This document shows, one piece after another, positions 24,710 through 32,138 of a stretch of 37,304 nt of DNA (the first letter of the stretch is position 1; each line of letters opens with the position of its first letter). The stretch lies in the NCBI GenBank assembly GCA_021811865.1, contig JAKAQB010000029.1, forward strand, positions 3,022-40,325. Reading direction: 5' to 3'. The notes beneath the pieces were generated by a model. It made no database searches. It was not told the origin of the DNA and saw nothing but the letters and a program-made list of their open reading frames with translations. The stretch is from Actinomycetes bacterium. GTDB taxonomy: Bacteria; Actinomycetota; Acidimicrobiia; Acidimicrobiales; Palsa-688. The position numbers were made by a program, and so were the translations under genes.

Positions 24710-25168
24710 GTGCGGGCGCACGGCCTGCGCGGCCAGGTCGTCGTCGAGGTCGTGAGCAACCGGCCGGAGCGCACGGCCGCCGGCGCCGTGCTGTGGGCCG
24801 GGGACCGCCGGCTCGTGGTCGCCACCGCCGGGCCGGCGGGCGCGTCGGGTGCCTCGGGCGGCCGGGCCCGCTGGCTGGTGGGGTTCGAGGGGGTCGCCGG
24901 TCGCGAAGCCGCCGAGGCGCTCTGCGGCGCCGTGGTGGTGGCCGACCCGCTGGTGGACCCCGAGGCCCTGTGGGTGCACGAGCTCGTCGGGTCCTCGGTG
25001 CGCGACGCCTCCGGAGCCGACCTCGGCCGGGTCGTCGCCGTGGAGGCCAACCCGGCGAGCGACCTGCTCGTCCTCGACGGCGGCGCTCTCGTGCCGCTCC
25101 GCTTCGTCGTGTCGCACGCCGGCGGCGAGGTCGTCGTCGACCCGCCCGCCGGCCTCCTCGACCTGTAG
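24710..25168 (+). CDS. rimM: Ribosome maturation factor RimM (start unclear)
   Basis: Needed for 30S maturation, acting on the S19/16S head region. The RimM barrel opens with RAHGLRGQVVVEVV, and the C-terminal PRC-barrel part has VHELVGSSVRDASGADLGRVVAVEANPA, here seen as VHELVGSS, DLGRVVAVE and DLLVLD. The first available start is GTG 24710 (152 residues), yet the conserved LEVGRIV sequence lies in frame just before it (24692-24712), in a stretch without ATG, GTG or TTG. Either an unusual start is used, or a base has been lost or gained near 24661-24690. It lies between khpA and trmD as expected. Confidence 0.88.
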   Translation: MRAHGLRGQVVVEVVSNRPERTAAGAVLWAGDRRLVVATAGPAGASGASGGRARWLVGFEGVAGREAAEALCGAVVVADPLVDPEALWVHELVGSSVRDASGADLGRVVAVEANPASDLLVLDGGALVPLRFVVSHAGGEVVVDPPAGLLDL

Positions 25169-25175
25169 GCCCGGC

Positions 25176-25940
25176 GTGCGCATCGATGTGCTCACCATGT
25201 TCCCGGAGCTGCTGTCGCCGTGGCTCGACGCCAGCCTCATCGGCAAGGCCCGCCGGGGCGGGCTTCTCGACCTGCGCGTCTACGACCTGCGCTCGGGGGG
25301 CGACGACGCGCGCCGGTCGCTCGACGACGCCCCCTTCGGCGGGGGAGCGGGGATGGTGCTCGCGCCTGAGCCGGTCTTCCGGGCGGTCGAGGCCGCCTCA
25401 CCCCCCCGCCCGCTGCTCCTGCTGTCTCCGGCAGGCCGGCGGTTCGACCAGAGCTGGGCGGCGGCGCTGGCGGCGGGCGGGTCGTTCGGCTTGCTCTGCG
25501 GGCGCTACGAGGGAGTCGACCAGCGCATCGTCGACCACCTCGTGGACGAGGAGCTGTCCCTCGGGGACTTCGTCCTCGCCGGCGGGGAGGTCGCCGCCCT
25601 CGCCGTGGTGGAGGCCGTCTGCCGGCTGGTGCCGGGCGTGATGGGCAACGACGAGTCCGCCCTCGAGGAGAGCTTCGCCGACGGGCTGCTCGAGTACCCG
25701 CACTACACCCGGCCGGCGTCGTTCCGGGGCTGGGAGATCCCCGAGGTGCTGCGCTCGGGTGACCACGCCCGGGTGGAGCGCTGGCGGCGCGCCCAGGCGC
25801 TCGCCCGCACGGCGCGGCGGCGGCCCGACCTGGTAGCCGCCCGGGGCGGCCTCCGGGCCGAGGACGTGGCCGTGCTGGAGGAATGGGGTCTCCTGGCCGA
25901 GGTGCAGGCGCTGGTGGGCGGCTACGGCACGGAGCACTGA
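25176..25940 (+). CDS. trmD: tRNA (guanine(37)-N1)-methyltransferase
   Basis: 254 residues, usual length. Adds the m1G37 methyl group that prevents frameshifting at Pro and Leu codons. The trefoil-knot SAM site is formed by [26 protein letters not shown] and [16 protein letters not shown]. The substrate loop [26 protein letters not shown] region is intact, seen as [10 protein letters not shown] and [15 protein letters not shown] 25176 follows rimM by 7 nt. Confidence 0.96.
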   Translation: MRIDVLTMFPELLSPWLDASLIGKARRGGLLDLRVYDLRSGGDDARRSLDDAPFGGGAGMVLAPEPVFRAVEAASPPRPLLLLSPAGRRFDQSWAAALAAGGSFGLLCGRYEGVDQRIVDHLVDEELSLGDFVLAGGEVAALAVVEAVCRLVPGVMGNDESALEESFADGLLEYPHYTRPASFRGWEIPEVLRSGDHARVERWRRAQALARTARRRPDLVAARGGLRAEDVAVLEEWGLLAEVQALVGGYGTEH

Positions 25941-25945
25941 GCGGA

Positions 25946-26029
25946 TAGCCTGCGGGGGTCACGGCCGCCTCGGCGATGCCGCCGCGCGCTGGGCGGGCGG
26001 TCGTCGCCGGCCGCGCCGGTCCTCTATCC
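25946..26029 (+). promoter_or_regulatory. Possible promoters of rplS
   Basis: Two TANNNT boxes lie in the 127-bp gap before rplS: TAGCCT (25946-25951) and TATCCT (26024-26029). The second would give a leader of about 33 nt with AGGAG before the ATG. No convincing -35 elements or ribosomal-protein leader fold can be identified by eye. Confidence 0.3.
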
Positions 26030-26067
26030 TCAAGAGTCCCCCTTTCCGAGCGCCAGGAGCCCGCGCC

Positions 26068-26424
26068 ATGAACCCGACCGACGTCGTCGACCAGGACAGC
26101 CTGCGCACCGACATCCCCGAGTTCGCTCCCGGCGACTCGCTCAAGGTGCACGTCCGGGTGGTCGAGGGCAACCGGGAGCGGATCCAGGTCTTCCAGGGTT
26201 CGGTGATCCGGCGCCAGGGTGCCGGCGTGCGGGAGACCTTCACCGTGCGCAAGGTGAGCTTCGGCGTCGGCGTCGAGCGCACCTTCCCGGTCCACTCGCC
26301 GGTCATAGCCAGGATCGAGGTCGTCGCCCGGGGCGACGTCCGCCGGGCGAAGCTGTACTACCTGAGAGACCGGACGGGCAAGGCGGCGAAGATCAAGGAG
26401 AAGCGGCAGGCTTCCGCCTCCTGA
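26068..26424 (+). CDS. rplS: 50S ribosomal protein L19
   Basis: 118 residues, normal length. Signature blocks: [56 protein letters not shown] and [23 protein letters not shown] precedes the ATG at good spacing. It ends the rpsP-rplS group; the next 3.7 kb is an accessory region rather than the usual lepB and rnhB. Confidence 0.97.
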   Translation: MNPTDVVDQDSLRTDIPEFAPGDSLKVHVRVVEGNRERIQVFQGSVIRRQGAGVRETFTVRKVSFGVGVERTFPVHSPVIARIEVVARGDVRRAKLYYLRDRTGKAAKIKEKRQASAS

Positions 26425-26459
26425 GGGTCGACAAGCTCACGACCGTGCGGCCGTCCCCG

Positions 26460-26912
26460 TCAGGCTGGCAGCGGGCGGCTGGAGACAACGTGCTTCATGA
26501 CCAGGGTTGAAGTGATCCGTTGGACGCCGGGCAGAGCGGCCAGGCGGTCGTCTTCGAGCTCCTGGTACGCGGCGAGGTCGGCGACAACGACGCGCACCAG
26601 GTAGTCGGGATCGCCTAAGAGGCTTTGCGCTTGGACGACGTTGGGGATCTGCGCCAGCTGCGCTTCGAAGTCGAGCAACGTCTCACGGTCTTCTTGGCGC
26701 ATGGTGACGAACGCCAGGGCCTCGAAGCTCAAGCCGACGGCGTTGGCGTCGACCATGGCCCGGTAGCCGGTGATCACCCCGCTTCGTTCGAGATCTCGCA
26801 GCCGACGATGGCAGGGCGAGACGCTCAGGCCGACTCGGCCGGCGAGCTCGGTGATCGTCTGGCGGCCGTCGACTTGGAGCTCAGAAAGGATCTTCCGGTC
26901 GATCGCGTCCAC
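26460..26912 (-). CDS. Lrp/AsnC family transcriptional regulator
   Basis: 150 residues from GTG 26912, preceded by AAAGGA at 8-9 nt; a longer ATG start at 26963 lacks such a site. The N-terminal helix-turn-helix reads DAIDRKILSELQVDGRQ, then TELAGRVGLSVSPCHRRLRDLE. The RAM effector domain follows, with GDPDYLVRVVV typical of amino-acid-responsive Lrp proteins. It is divergent from an amino-acid exporter-type lysE gene 81 nt away. This is a standard pairing in which the regulator senses an amino acid and controls the exporter. It is the first gene of the accessory region. Confidence 0.92.
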   Translation of the reverse strand: MDAIDRKILSELQVDGRQTITELAGRVGLSVSPCHRRLRDLERSGVITGYRAMVDANAVGLSFEALAFVTMRQEDRETLLDFEAQLAQIPNVVQAQSLLGDPDYLVRVVVADLAAYQELEDDRLAALPGVQRITSTLVMKHVVSSRPLPA

Positions 26913-26993
26913 AGGAATGATCCTTTCACGAACCAGCGGGTCTGCGGCCAGATTGGGGAACACATGGGGGAGATTGAAGACAAGACTTCACTC

Positions 26994-27613
26994 GTGACTG
27001 CAAGCTCGATCCTGGCCTTCTGGGCGGTAGGCGGGCTCCTCATCGTCGTCCCCGGCGCCGACTGGGCTTTTACGATCGCCCCCGGCTTGAGGGGGGCCGT
27101 TCGGTCCTGGCGGCCGTCAGCGGCCTGGTGATCGGCTACGCAGTGCTCACCGGGGTCGTAGCCGCTGGCGTCGGGGTCTTGGTGGCCGAGTCGCCGTCGA
27201 TGTTGACCGGCCTGAGCTTCGTAGGCGGTGTCTACCTCGTCTGGCACGGAGCGCAGACCTTCGCCCATCCGTCGACCCCCACCGGGGGGAACCTGCCCGT
27301 CGGTTCATGGCGCTCGACGCTGTGGCGAGGCGTGGGCGTAAGCGGTCTCAACCCCAAGGGCCTGCTGATCTTCTTGGCGCTTCTTCCCCAGTTCACCAAC
27401 CAACACGCGAGCTGGTCCGTGGCCGCCCAGATCGGCGTCTTGGGACTGGTCTTCACGGCAACCGTCGCCGTCTTCTACAGCTGTCTCGGCGCCTTCGTCC
27501 GCACCGTCCTGGCGGCCCAACCCGCCGCGGCTCGGACCATCAGCCGGCTCTCCGGTGCAGCCATGGTCGCCATCGGTATCGCCCTCGTCGCAGAACGCCT
27601 CATCTGCGGCTGA
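26994..27613 (+). pseudogene. LysE family amino-acid exporter, frameshifted
   Basis: The first part reads SSILAFWAVGGLLIVVPGADWAF and then GLRG, the LysE/RhtB N-terminus with its PGxD motif. It runs out of frame at 27091-27096, a run of six G. One extra G would restore RSVLAAVSGLVIGYAVL and join smoothly to the second frame (from about 27100), which holds YLVWHGAQTF, GLNPKGLLIFLALLPQF and a C-terminal span to a stop at 27613. The repaired protein would be 206 residues with about six spans, normal for LysE. GTG 26994 or ATG 26964 is the likely start. It may be a true pseudogene, a phase-variable gene or a sequencing error in the G run. Confidence 0.8.
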
Positions 27614-27639
27614 CCGCCGGGGTCAGGCGCGGCGAGCGG

Positions 27640-27741
27640 TCACAGCGGCCAGACGGCGTTGTCGTGGGCGAAGACGACACGTCGCGGATCGAGCTGCTGG
27701 AGGCGATCGATCCATGCCGGCGTGACCGGCAGCGGAGGCCC
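27640..27741 (-). pseudogene. C-terminal remnant of a metallo-beta-lactamase-fold hydrolase
   Basis: The minus-strand frame ending at 27640 reads TPAWIDRLQQLDPRRVVFAH then DNAVWPL. The LDPxRVxFxHD-W ending is typical of the last strand of MBL-fold hydrolases such as lactonase-like enzymes. The rest of the fold, including HxHxDH, is absent upstream. Upstream of about 27741 the frame has no protein-like character. Only a fragment is supported, and the family call rests on one short block. Confidence 0.4.
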
Positions 27742-27816
27742 GCGCCCCCGTGAGACTCCGCGGCACGAGACCCCACGGCGCGCCACGCGACGTCCCTCCG
27801 CGGCAGTTGCGAACGG

Positions 27817-27845
27817 TTGACGACCCTGGCCGATGTGTATACGTT
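27817..27845 (+). promoter_or_regulatory. Promoter of the tacA-tacT pair
   Basis: TTGACG (27817-27822), a 17-nt spacer, then TACGTT (27840-27845), 8 nt before the ATG at 27854. This is the best -35/-10 pair in the window. TGT...ACA half-sites across 27835-27855 could be an operator for the ribbon-helix-helix antitoxin, since such pairs normally repress themselves. That operator is speculation. Confidence 0.55.
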
Positions 27846-27853
27846 GTGTTGAC

Positions 27854-28126
27854 ATGGGAACGCGCAAGGACAAGGTGCTCAACGTCCGGGTCACCGAGCG
27901 GCAGCGCGCGACCTACGAGCGCGCCGCCGCCCTCGAGGACACGACCGTGTCCGCGTTCGTGACCAGCGCGGCCGACGAGCGGGCCGAGCAGGTCCTCGTG
28001 GCCCACAGCTCGATGCGGGTGCCGAGCGACGTGTTCGACGGGCTGCTGGCGATGCTCGACGAGCCTGGGGAGCGGTTGGCCTGGATGGAGAAGGTCGTCG
28101 CCGACCAGCGCTTCGCCAACGCCTGA
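27854..28126 (+). CDS. tacA: DUF1778/TacA-type ribbon-helix-helix antitoxin
   Basis: 90 residues. The N-terminus VLNVRVTERQRATYERAAAL is a ribbon-helix-helix strand-helix, followed by DTTVSAFVTSAADERA, the DUF1778 signature. The C-terminal helix DVFDGLLAMLDEPGERLAWM would wrap the toxin. It precedes the acetyltransferase toxin gene by 5 nt in the standard antitoxin-toxin order. ATG 27854 was chosen over an upstream ATG at 27833, which would lie inside the promoter. The pair probably represses its own promoter. Confidence 0.88.
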   Translation: MGTRKDKVLNVRVTERQRATYERAAALEDTTVSAFVTSAADERAEQVLVAHSSMRVPSDVFDGLLAMLDEPGERLAWMEKVVADQRFANA

Positions 28127-28131
28127 CAGCG

Positions 28132-28620
28132 TTGGGCTTCGTCTGCGAGCGACTGACCGACGCCTTCGACCTCGGCGGCTTCGACAGCGGCATCCAGGCG
28201 CTCGACGACTGGCTCAGCAACAGCGCCCGGGACAGCGACGGCCGCAACCTGACCCGCACGTACGTCTGGCACCGTGGCGACCACCGGGTCGTCGGCTACT
28301 ACACGATCGCCCCCTACTTCATCGAGCGCGACACGCTGACGGCCCGGCAGGGCCGCGGACTGCCCGACCGGATCCCCTGCTACCTGCTCGCCCGGCTCGC
28401 CCTCGACCGGACGTTGCATGGCCAGGGCCTCGGCTCCCAGCTCCTTGCCAGTGCCCTGCTACGGATCGCCGGCGGCGCGAGCGACCTCGGTGGCAGGTTC
28501 GTGGTCGTCGACGCCATCGACGAAGCCGCCGGGTCCTTCTACAGGCGCCACGGGTTCGTAGGCATCGGCGACGTGGCGGGCCGCCTGGTCCTGCCGACGA
28601 AGCTGATCCCGGTTCCCTAA
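28132..28620 (+). CDS. tacT: GNAT-family toxin, TacT type (aminoacyl-tRNA acetyltransferase)
   Basis: 162 residues from TTG 28132. It starts ERLTDAFDLGGFDSGIQALDDWL, diagnostic of TacT-like toxins. The acetyl-CoA loop is LHGQGLGSQLL (about 95-105) in place of the RxxGxG/A consensus. The catalytic Tyr lies in FYRRHGFV (about 137). In Salmonella TacT acetylates charged tRNAs and halts translation until the cell recovers; the same is likely here, counteracted by the upstream DUF1778 protein. The gene looks intact. The nearby dead genes suggest that the toxin-antitoxin pair is what persists in this island. Confidence 0.88.
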   Translation: MGFVCERLTDAFDLGGFDSGIQALDDWLSNSARDSDGRNLTRTYVWHRGDHRVVGYYTIAPYFIERDTLTARQGRGLPDRIPCYLLARLALDRTLHGQGLGSQLLASALLRIAGGASDLGGRFVVVDAIDEAAGSFYRRHGFVGIGDVAGRLVLPTKLIPVP

Positions 28621-28631
28621 GCAACCGTGCG

Positions 28632-28850
28632 TCAGCGGGCGATGGCGGCGAGGAATTCGGCCTCCTCGTCGTCGGTGAGGTCGTCGAGCACCGGCTCGTC
28701 CGCCGGGGCCCACGGCTGAGAGCGGGCGAGCTGCTCGTCGACCGGCAGCTCGAGGTGGCCCGCCCGGCTCAGGTCGACACGAAGGGGCGGGGCCAGCGCC
28801 AGGGTCTGATGCCGCTTTGAAGTCGGGGGTGCCACCAGTTCGCCGGTCAC
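28632..28850 (-). CDS. Small hypothetical protein, antitoxin-like tail
   Basis: 72 residues from GTG 28850; a second in-frame GTG at 28835 is possible and neither has ideal ribosome-site spacing. The middle reads TLALAPPLRVDLSRAGHLEL, and the end VLDDLTDDEEAEFLAAIAR is acidic and helical, like the toxin-wrapping tails of many small antitoxins. I do not recognise a family. It converges on tacT with an 11-nt gap. No toxin-like gene is intact upstream on its strand, so it may be an orphan left in the island. Confidence 0.45.
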   Translation of the reverse strand: MTGELVAPPTSKRHQTLALAPPLRVDLSRAGHLELPVDEQLARSQPWAPADEPVLDDLTDDEEAEFLAAIAR

Positions 28851-29619
28851 CTCCGGGCGGCAAGCGCGCTAGGTCAGCACGAGCAGATCGACGCCTTTCG
28901 CCCGGGCGGTCGGCGCCAGCGAAGTCGGGCGGTGGGTGGACCGGGAGCGACGGATGATCGACCACGCCATCTCTTTGGGCAGGACCGGAGCGTGAGCTCG
29001 CCGCCGGAGGGCGGACCGGCGGCGAACGGCTCGGAGGGTGCGGCAGCTCGGGCGCCACAGGCTGGGTGCCGGGCGGTCACGAACAGCGGGCGGGCGCCAG
29101 CCCAGCGGCCTTCGGTCGGGCCGAGCTCCTCCTGGTTGCGGTCTGTGTGTCCACCAGCCTGGAGGGCGTGGCGGGGGTCGGGGCCTTCTACCTCCGCCAC
29201 CACCTACGGCGTGGTGCTTGCCTGCCGGTCTGTCGACTGCGCCCTCGCCGCTTCCGCCCTGGCACGCTCGGGACGGAGCCCGGCCCGGGTGCTGTTGGCG
29301 CCTGCCGCGCTCGGTATCGACGCGGCGATCGGCGGGACCGCTGCACGCAGGCGTTCCACAACGGCTCACCCGGTGCGGGCTCGGAGCTTCCGATCGTCGC
29401 CAGCCTCGTTCGGTGCGCCTGCTACGTGAGTCCAGCTTCCCGGCGATGTCACGGCTCGGCACAACCCAGCCAACTGACCAGGTCGAGCCCGATGACAGAG
29501 GTCGGCGGGGTCGGCGGGGTCTTTCGTCGTCCTTGCTTCCACCCGATGCGCGGGGGTACCGGTGGCGTCGTGGGTCGCACGCAGGCGGGCGCCGCCGAAG
29601 CCGAGCCGGGCAGCCGGCG
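28851..29619. other. Gene-poor, apparently decayed segment
   Basis: About 770 bases. Long open frames exist on both strands, but their composition (Arg, Pro, Gly) is that of high-GC shadows. One plus-strand stretch at about 29196-29340 reads YGVVLACRSVDCALAAS then ARSGRSPARVLLAPAALG, which resembles part of a small membrane protein. Nothing around it continues the fold. I see no supported gene. Confidence 0.5.
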
Positions 29620-29830
29620 ATGACCGGCCGAGGCGACGCCTGCCAACAGCAGCACGCTTGGTTGGGCCTCCCCATCGCCGTCCTCTGCAACTACATCGGC
29701 TCTGGCGCCGGCCTCGCCGCCGGGATGATCGGCAGCGTCTACGGCGGCCTGGGCGTGATGCAGGCCGGCCAGAACGCGTTCAACACCATCTGGGGAGTCC
29801 GCAACAGGCGCCCCGACCCCATGCATCCAT
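29620..29830 (+). pseudogene. YihY/BrkB family membrane protein remnant
   Basis: The frame reads LPIAVLCNYIGSGAGLAAG, then MIGSVYGGLGVMQAGQNAFN, then TIWGVRNRRPDP. The GxxGSVYGGLGVxQAxQxAxNTIWGV pattern is the characteristic third-helix region of YihY/BrkB proteins, which are normally about 280-350 residues with six spans. Here only about 50 residues survive: the frame continues without similarity and nothing matching lies upstream. It is a fragment in the accessory region. Confidence 0.55.
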
Positions 29831-30102
29831 GCCCACTTGGATCAACCATCGGGCGACGTGGGCAGTCAGCGCCCAGCGGGTGCCGACGCCGCCGCTGAGG
29901 CCGATCGGACGGCCGGGGCCGGTGTTGCAGGAGGCGAAACCGGTCCATGACAGCTTTCGCAGATGCCGACGCCGGCGCCGGACCGGTGCCCGGCGGGGGA
30001 CGGGGTGGGGGCGCGTGCCCGGACGCAGGCAAGGGGAGCGTGCGGGGGGCCCAGGGGCACCCGAGCCGGGGCGGCGTCGCCCGGCGGACACCCCCCAGGG
30101 CC
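29831..30102. other. Intergenic segment before the DUF2469 gene
   Basis: About 270 bases of GC-rich sequence without a supported gene. Short frames here are Pro/Gly/Arg-rich and show no family signature. It marks the end of the accessory region, since the conserved DUF2469-yraN order resumes directly after it. Confidence 0.5.
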
Positions 30103-30108
30103 TACGAT
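30103..30108 (+). promoter_or_regulatory. -10 box of the DUF2469 gene
   Basis: TACGAT, 32 nt before the ATG at 30141. The short leader would begin near the ATGGGTACC at 30115. No clear -35 is seen. Confidence 0.35.
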
Positions 30109-30140
30109 GGTTCCATGGGTACCGAGAACGCGGCGTCCAC

Positions 30141-30434
30141 ATGAGCGCCGAGGACCTGGAGCGGTACGAGACCGAGATCGAGCTCCAGCTGTACCAGGAG
30201 TACCGCGCCGTTCTGCCCATGTTCCGGTACGTCGTGGAGACGGAACGGCGGTTCTACCTGGCCAACGACGTGAAGATGGAGGCGCACGGCGAGGGGACCC
30301 GCACCTACTTCGAGATCCGCCTCTCGGATGCCTGGGTTTGGGATATGTACCGTCCCGCCCGGTTCGTCTCGTCCGTCCGGGTCGTCACCTTCAAAGACGT
30401 CAACGTCGAGGAGCTGCCGGAGAAGGAGCTGTAG
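30141..30434 (+). CDS. DUF2469 family protein
   Basis: 97 residues, the exact size of this actinobacteria-specific family (Rv2901c type). It starts MSAEDLERYETEIELQLYQE and has YRAVLPMFRYVVETERRFYL followed by the aromatic-rich DAWVWDMYRPARFV. The function is unknown; the family is almost always found next to rnhB/lepB and yraN. Here yraN follows but rnhB and lepB do not precede it. Its 3' end contains AAGGAG (30423-30428), which is well placed to serve the yraN start. Confidence 0.92.
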   Translation: MSAEDLERYETEIELQLYQEYRAVLPMFRYVVETERRFYLANDVKMEAHGEGTRTYFEIRLSDAWVWDMYRPARFVSSVRVVTFKDVNVEELPEKEL

Positions 30435-30436
30435 CC

Positions 30437-30805
30437 ATCCCGGCCCTTCCGGCCGCTCTCGGGCGGCACAACCAGCGGCTCGGAGCAGAGGGCGAAGCGC
30501 TGGCGGCCGCCTGGTACGAAGCGCAAGGCTACGAGGTGGTGGCCCGCAACTGGCGATGCCGGGAAGGGGAGCTCGACCTCGTCGTGCGCCAGGGCCGGCT
30601 GTATGTGTTCATCGAAGTCAAGAGCCGCTCCGGCGACGCCTACGGCCTGCCCGCCGAGGCCGTCACCCGCACCAAGCAGGCCCGCATCCGACGGTTGGCG
30701 GCGCGCTGGCTGGAGCAGGATGCGCCGGTTCGTGCCCGCTCCATCCGATTCGACGTCGTGACCCTGCTGCGCGGCCAGCTCGACGTGATCGAGGGCGCCT
30801 TCTGA
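30437..30805 (+). CDS. yraN: YraN family (UPF0102) endonuclease-like protein, apparent ATC start
   Basis: 122 residues if started at ATC 30437. It has RLGAEGEALAAAWYEAQGYE, then ARNWRCREGELDLVV and FIEVKSR, the PD-(D/E)xK-type core with the E, D and ExK acids. The family is nuclease-like with no agreed role. No ATG, GTG or TTG occurs in frame near the conserved N-terminus. The ATC lies 8 nt after AAGGAG, the ideal spacing, so a rare AUC start is likely. Its stop overlaps a CTG that could start the next gene. Together with DUF2469 it restores the standard actinobacterial order. Confidence 0.85.
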   Translation: MPALPAALGRHNQRLGAEGEALAAAWYEAQGYEVVARNWRCREGELDLVVRQGRLYVFIEVKSRSGDAYGLPAEAVTRTKQARIRRLAARWLEQDAPVRARSIRFDVVTLLRGQLDVIEGAF

Positions 30806-32046
30806 GCGGGGAGGGGCCGGCCCGAGGGGTCCCGGGCCGGGCTCACCCCGACGAGACGCCTGGATGGGCGCCGCCCACCCTCGCTGTCCACCTCGGGCGG
30901 CCGCCGGTGGTGCCTGGCGGCCCCGTCAACCCCCCGCTCGTGCTGTCCGCCACCTACCACCAGGGCGGCGACACCGTCTACGGCCGGCTGGAGAACCCGG
31001 TCTTCGATGCCTTCGAGTCCGCGCTTGGCGGGCTCGAAGGCGGACGGGCACTGGGCTTCGCATCGGGCCTGGCGGCCGTCGCCGCAGTGCTGGAGCTACT
31101 ACCGGTCCCCGGCTGGGTGGTCGTCGACTCCGGTGCCTACAGCGGGACCCGGCAGCTCCTCGCCGACCTGGCCGGCCGGGGACGGCTGCAGGTCCGGCAG
31201 GTGGACCTCGCCGACACCCATGCGACCCTGGCGGCGTGCGCCGACCTCGCCGCAGGGCCGCCCCTTCGCTCGCCGGCGGGCGCCCACGTCCACGCGGCTG
31301 GTCCGCATGACGCCTTCGGCGCCCACGGACTGCTGTGGATCGAGTCGCCCAGCAACCCGCTGCTGGCCATGGCCGACGCCCCTGCACTCGTGGCCGGCGC
31401 CCACGAGCTGGGCATGGACGTCGCCTTCGACAACACCTTCGCCACGCCCCTGCTCCAACAGCCGCTCACGTGGGGGACCGACGTGGTCGTCCACAGCGCC
31501 ACCAAGGCGCTGAGCGGTCACTCGGACGTCATCCTCGGTGCCACGGTCACCACCCGGCCCGACCTGCACGAGGCGCTGCACCTTCGACGCTCGCTGCACG
31601 GCGGCGTGCCCGGCCCGGTGGAGACTTGGCTGGTGCTGCGGGGGATGCGGACACTGGCCTTGCGGGTGGAGCGTTCGCAGGCCAACGCCGGCGAGCTCGC
31701 CGCCCGGCTCGTCGGGCACCCGGGAGTGATCTCCGTCCGCTATCCGGGCCTTGCGAGCGACCCCGGCCACGACCGGATGCGGCAGCTGATGAGGGGGCCA
31801 GGCTTCGTCGTGTCCTTCGAGGTGGCCGGCGGTGCCGACGCAGCCGAAGCGGTCGCCGGGGGCGTTCGAGTGGCCACGGCCGGTACGAGCCTCGGCGGCG
31901 TGGAGACGCTCATCGAGCGTCGGGCACGGGTCGGCGGCGACGAGCAGCTGCCCCCCGGCCTGCTGCGGATGTCGGTCGGCATCGAGGACGTGGAGGACCT
32001 CTGGTCAGATCTGGACGGCGCCATCAGGGCCGCCGCCGGCGCCTGA
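30802..32046 (+). CDS. Cys/Met metabolism PLP-dependent enzyme (cystathionine gamma-synthase/lyase family)
   Basis: 414 residues if started at the CTG that overlaps the yraN stop (CTGA). The conserved core opens with TLAVHLGRPPVVPG and NPPLVLSATYHQGG. Then come GFASGLAAVAAVLEL, the segment IESPSNPLLAMAD, the PLP-binding DVAFDNTFATPLLQQPL, and the Schiff-base Lys in VVHSATKALSGHSDVI. The end has TSLGGVETLIERRA and LRMSVGIEDVEDL. The family makes or breaks cystathionine, homocysteine or methionine; sequence alone does not separate synthase from lyase. No ATG, GTG or TTG lies before the conserved N-terminus, and later GTGs would delete it. Confidence 0.85.
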   Translation: MSGEGPARGVPGRAHPDETPGWAPPTLAVHLGRPPVVPGGPVNPPLVLSATYHQGGDTVYGRLENPVFDAFESALGGLEGGRALGFASGLAAVAAVLELLPVPGWVVVDSGAYSGTRQLLADLAGRGRLQVRQVDLADTHATLAACADLAAGPPLRSPAGAHVHAAGPHDAFGAHGLLWIESPSNPLLAMADAPALVAGAHELGMDVAFDNTFATPLLQQPLTWGTDVVVHSATKALSGHSDVILGATVTTRPDLHEALHLRRSLHGGVPGPVETWLVLRGMRTLALRVERSQANAGELAARLVGHPGVISVRYPGLASDPGHDRMRQLMRGPGFVVSFEVAGGADAAEAVAGGVRVATAGTSLGGVETLIERRARVGGDEQLPPGLLRMSVGIEDVEDLWSDLDGAIRAAAGA

Positions 32047-32138
32047 CACGCCTGGTTCCCGGGGTTGCCAGGCCCGAGCCGCGCAGCCCCGAGCCGGCCC
32101 GAGCCGCTCAGCCCCGGACCACGCTCCCAGGCCCGGGG

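Noticed and set aside
28869..29690. Long minus-strand frame, considered as a PIN-type toxin partner
   Set aside because: Only the last residues (ARAKGVDLLVLT) look protein-like; no PIN acidic residues are present in order.
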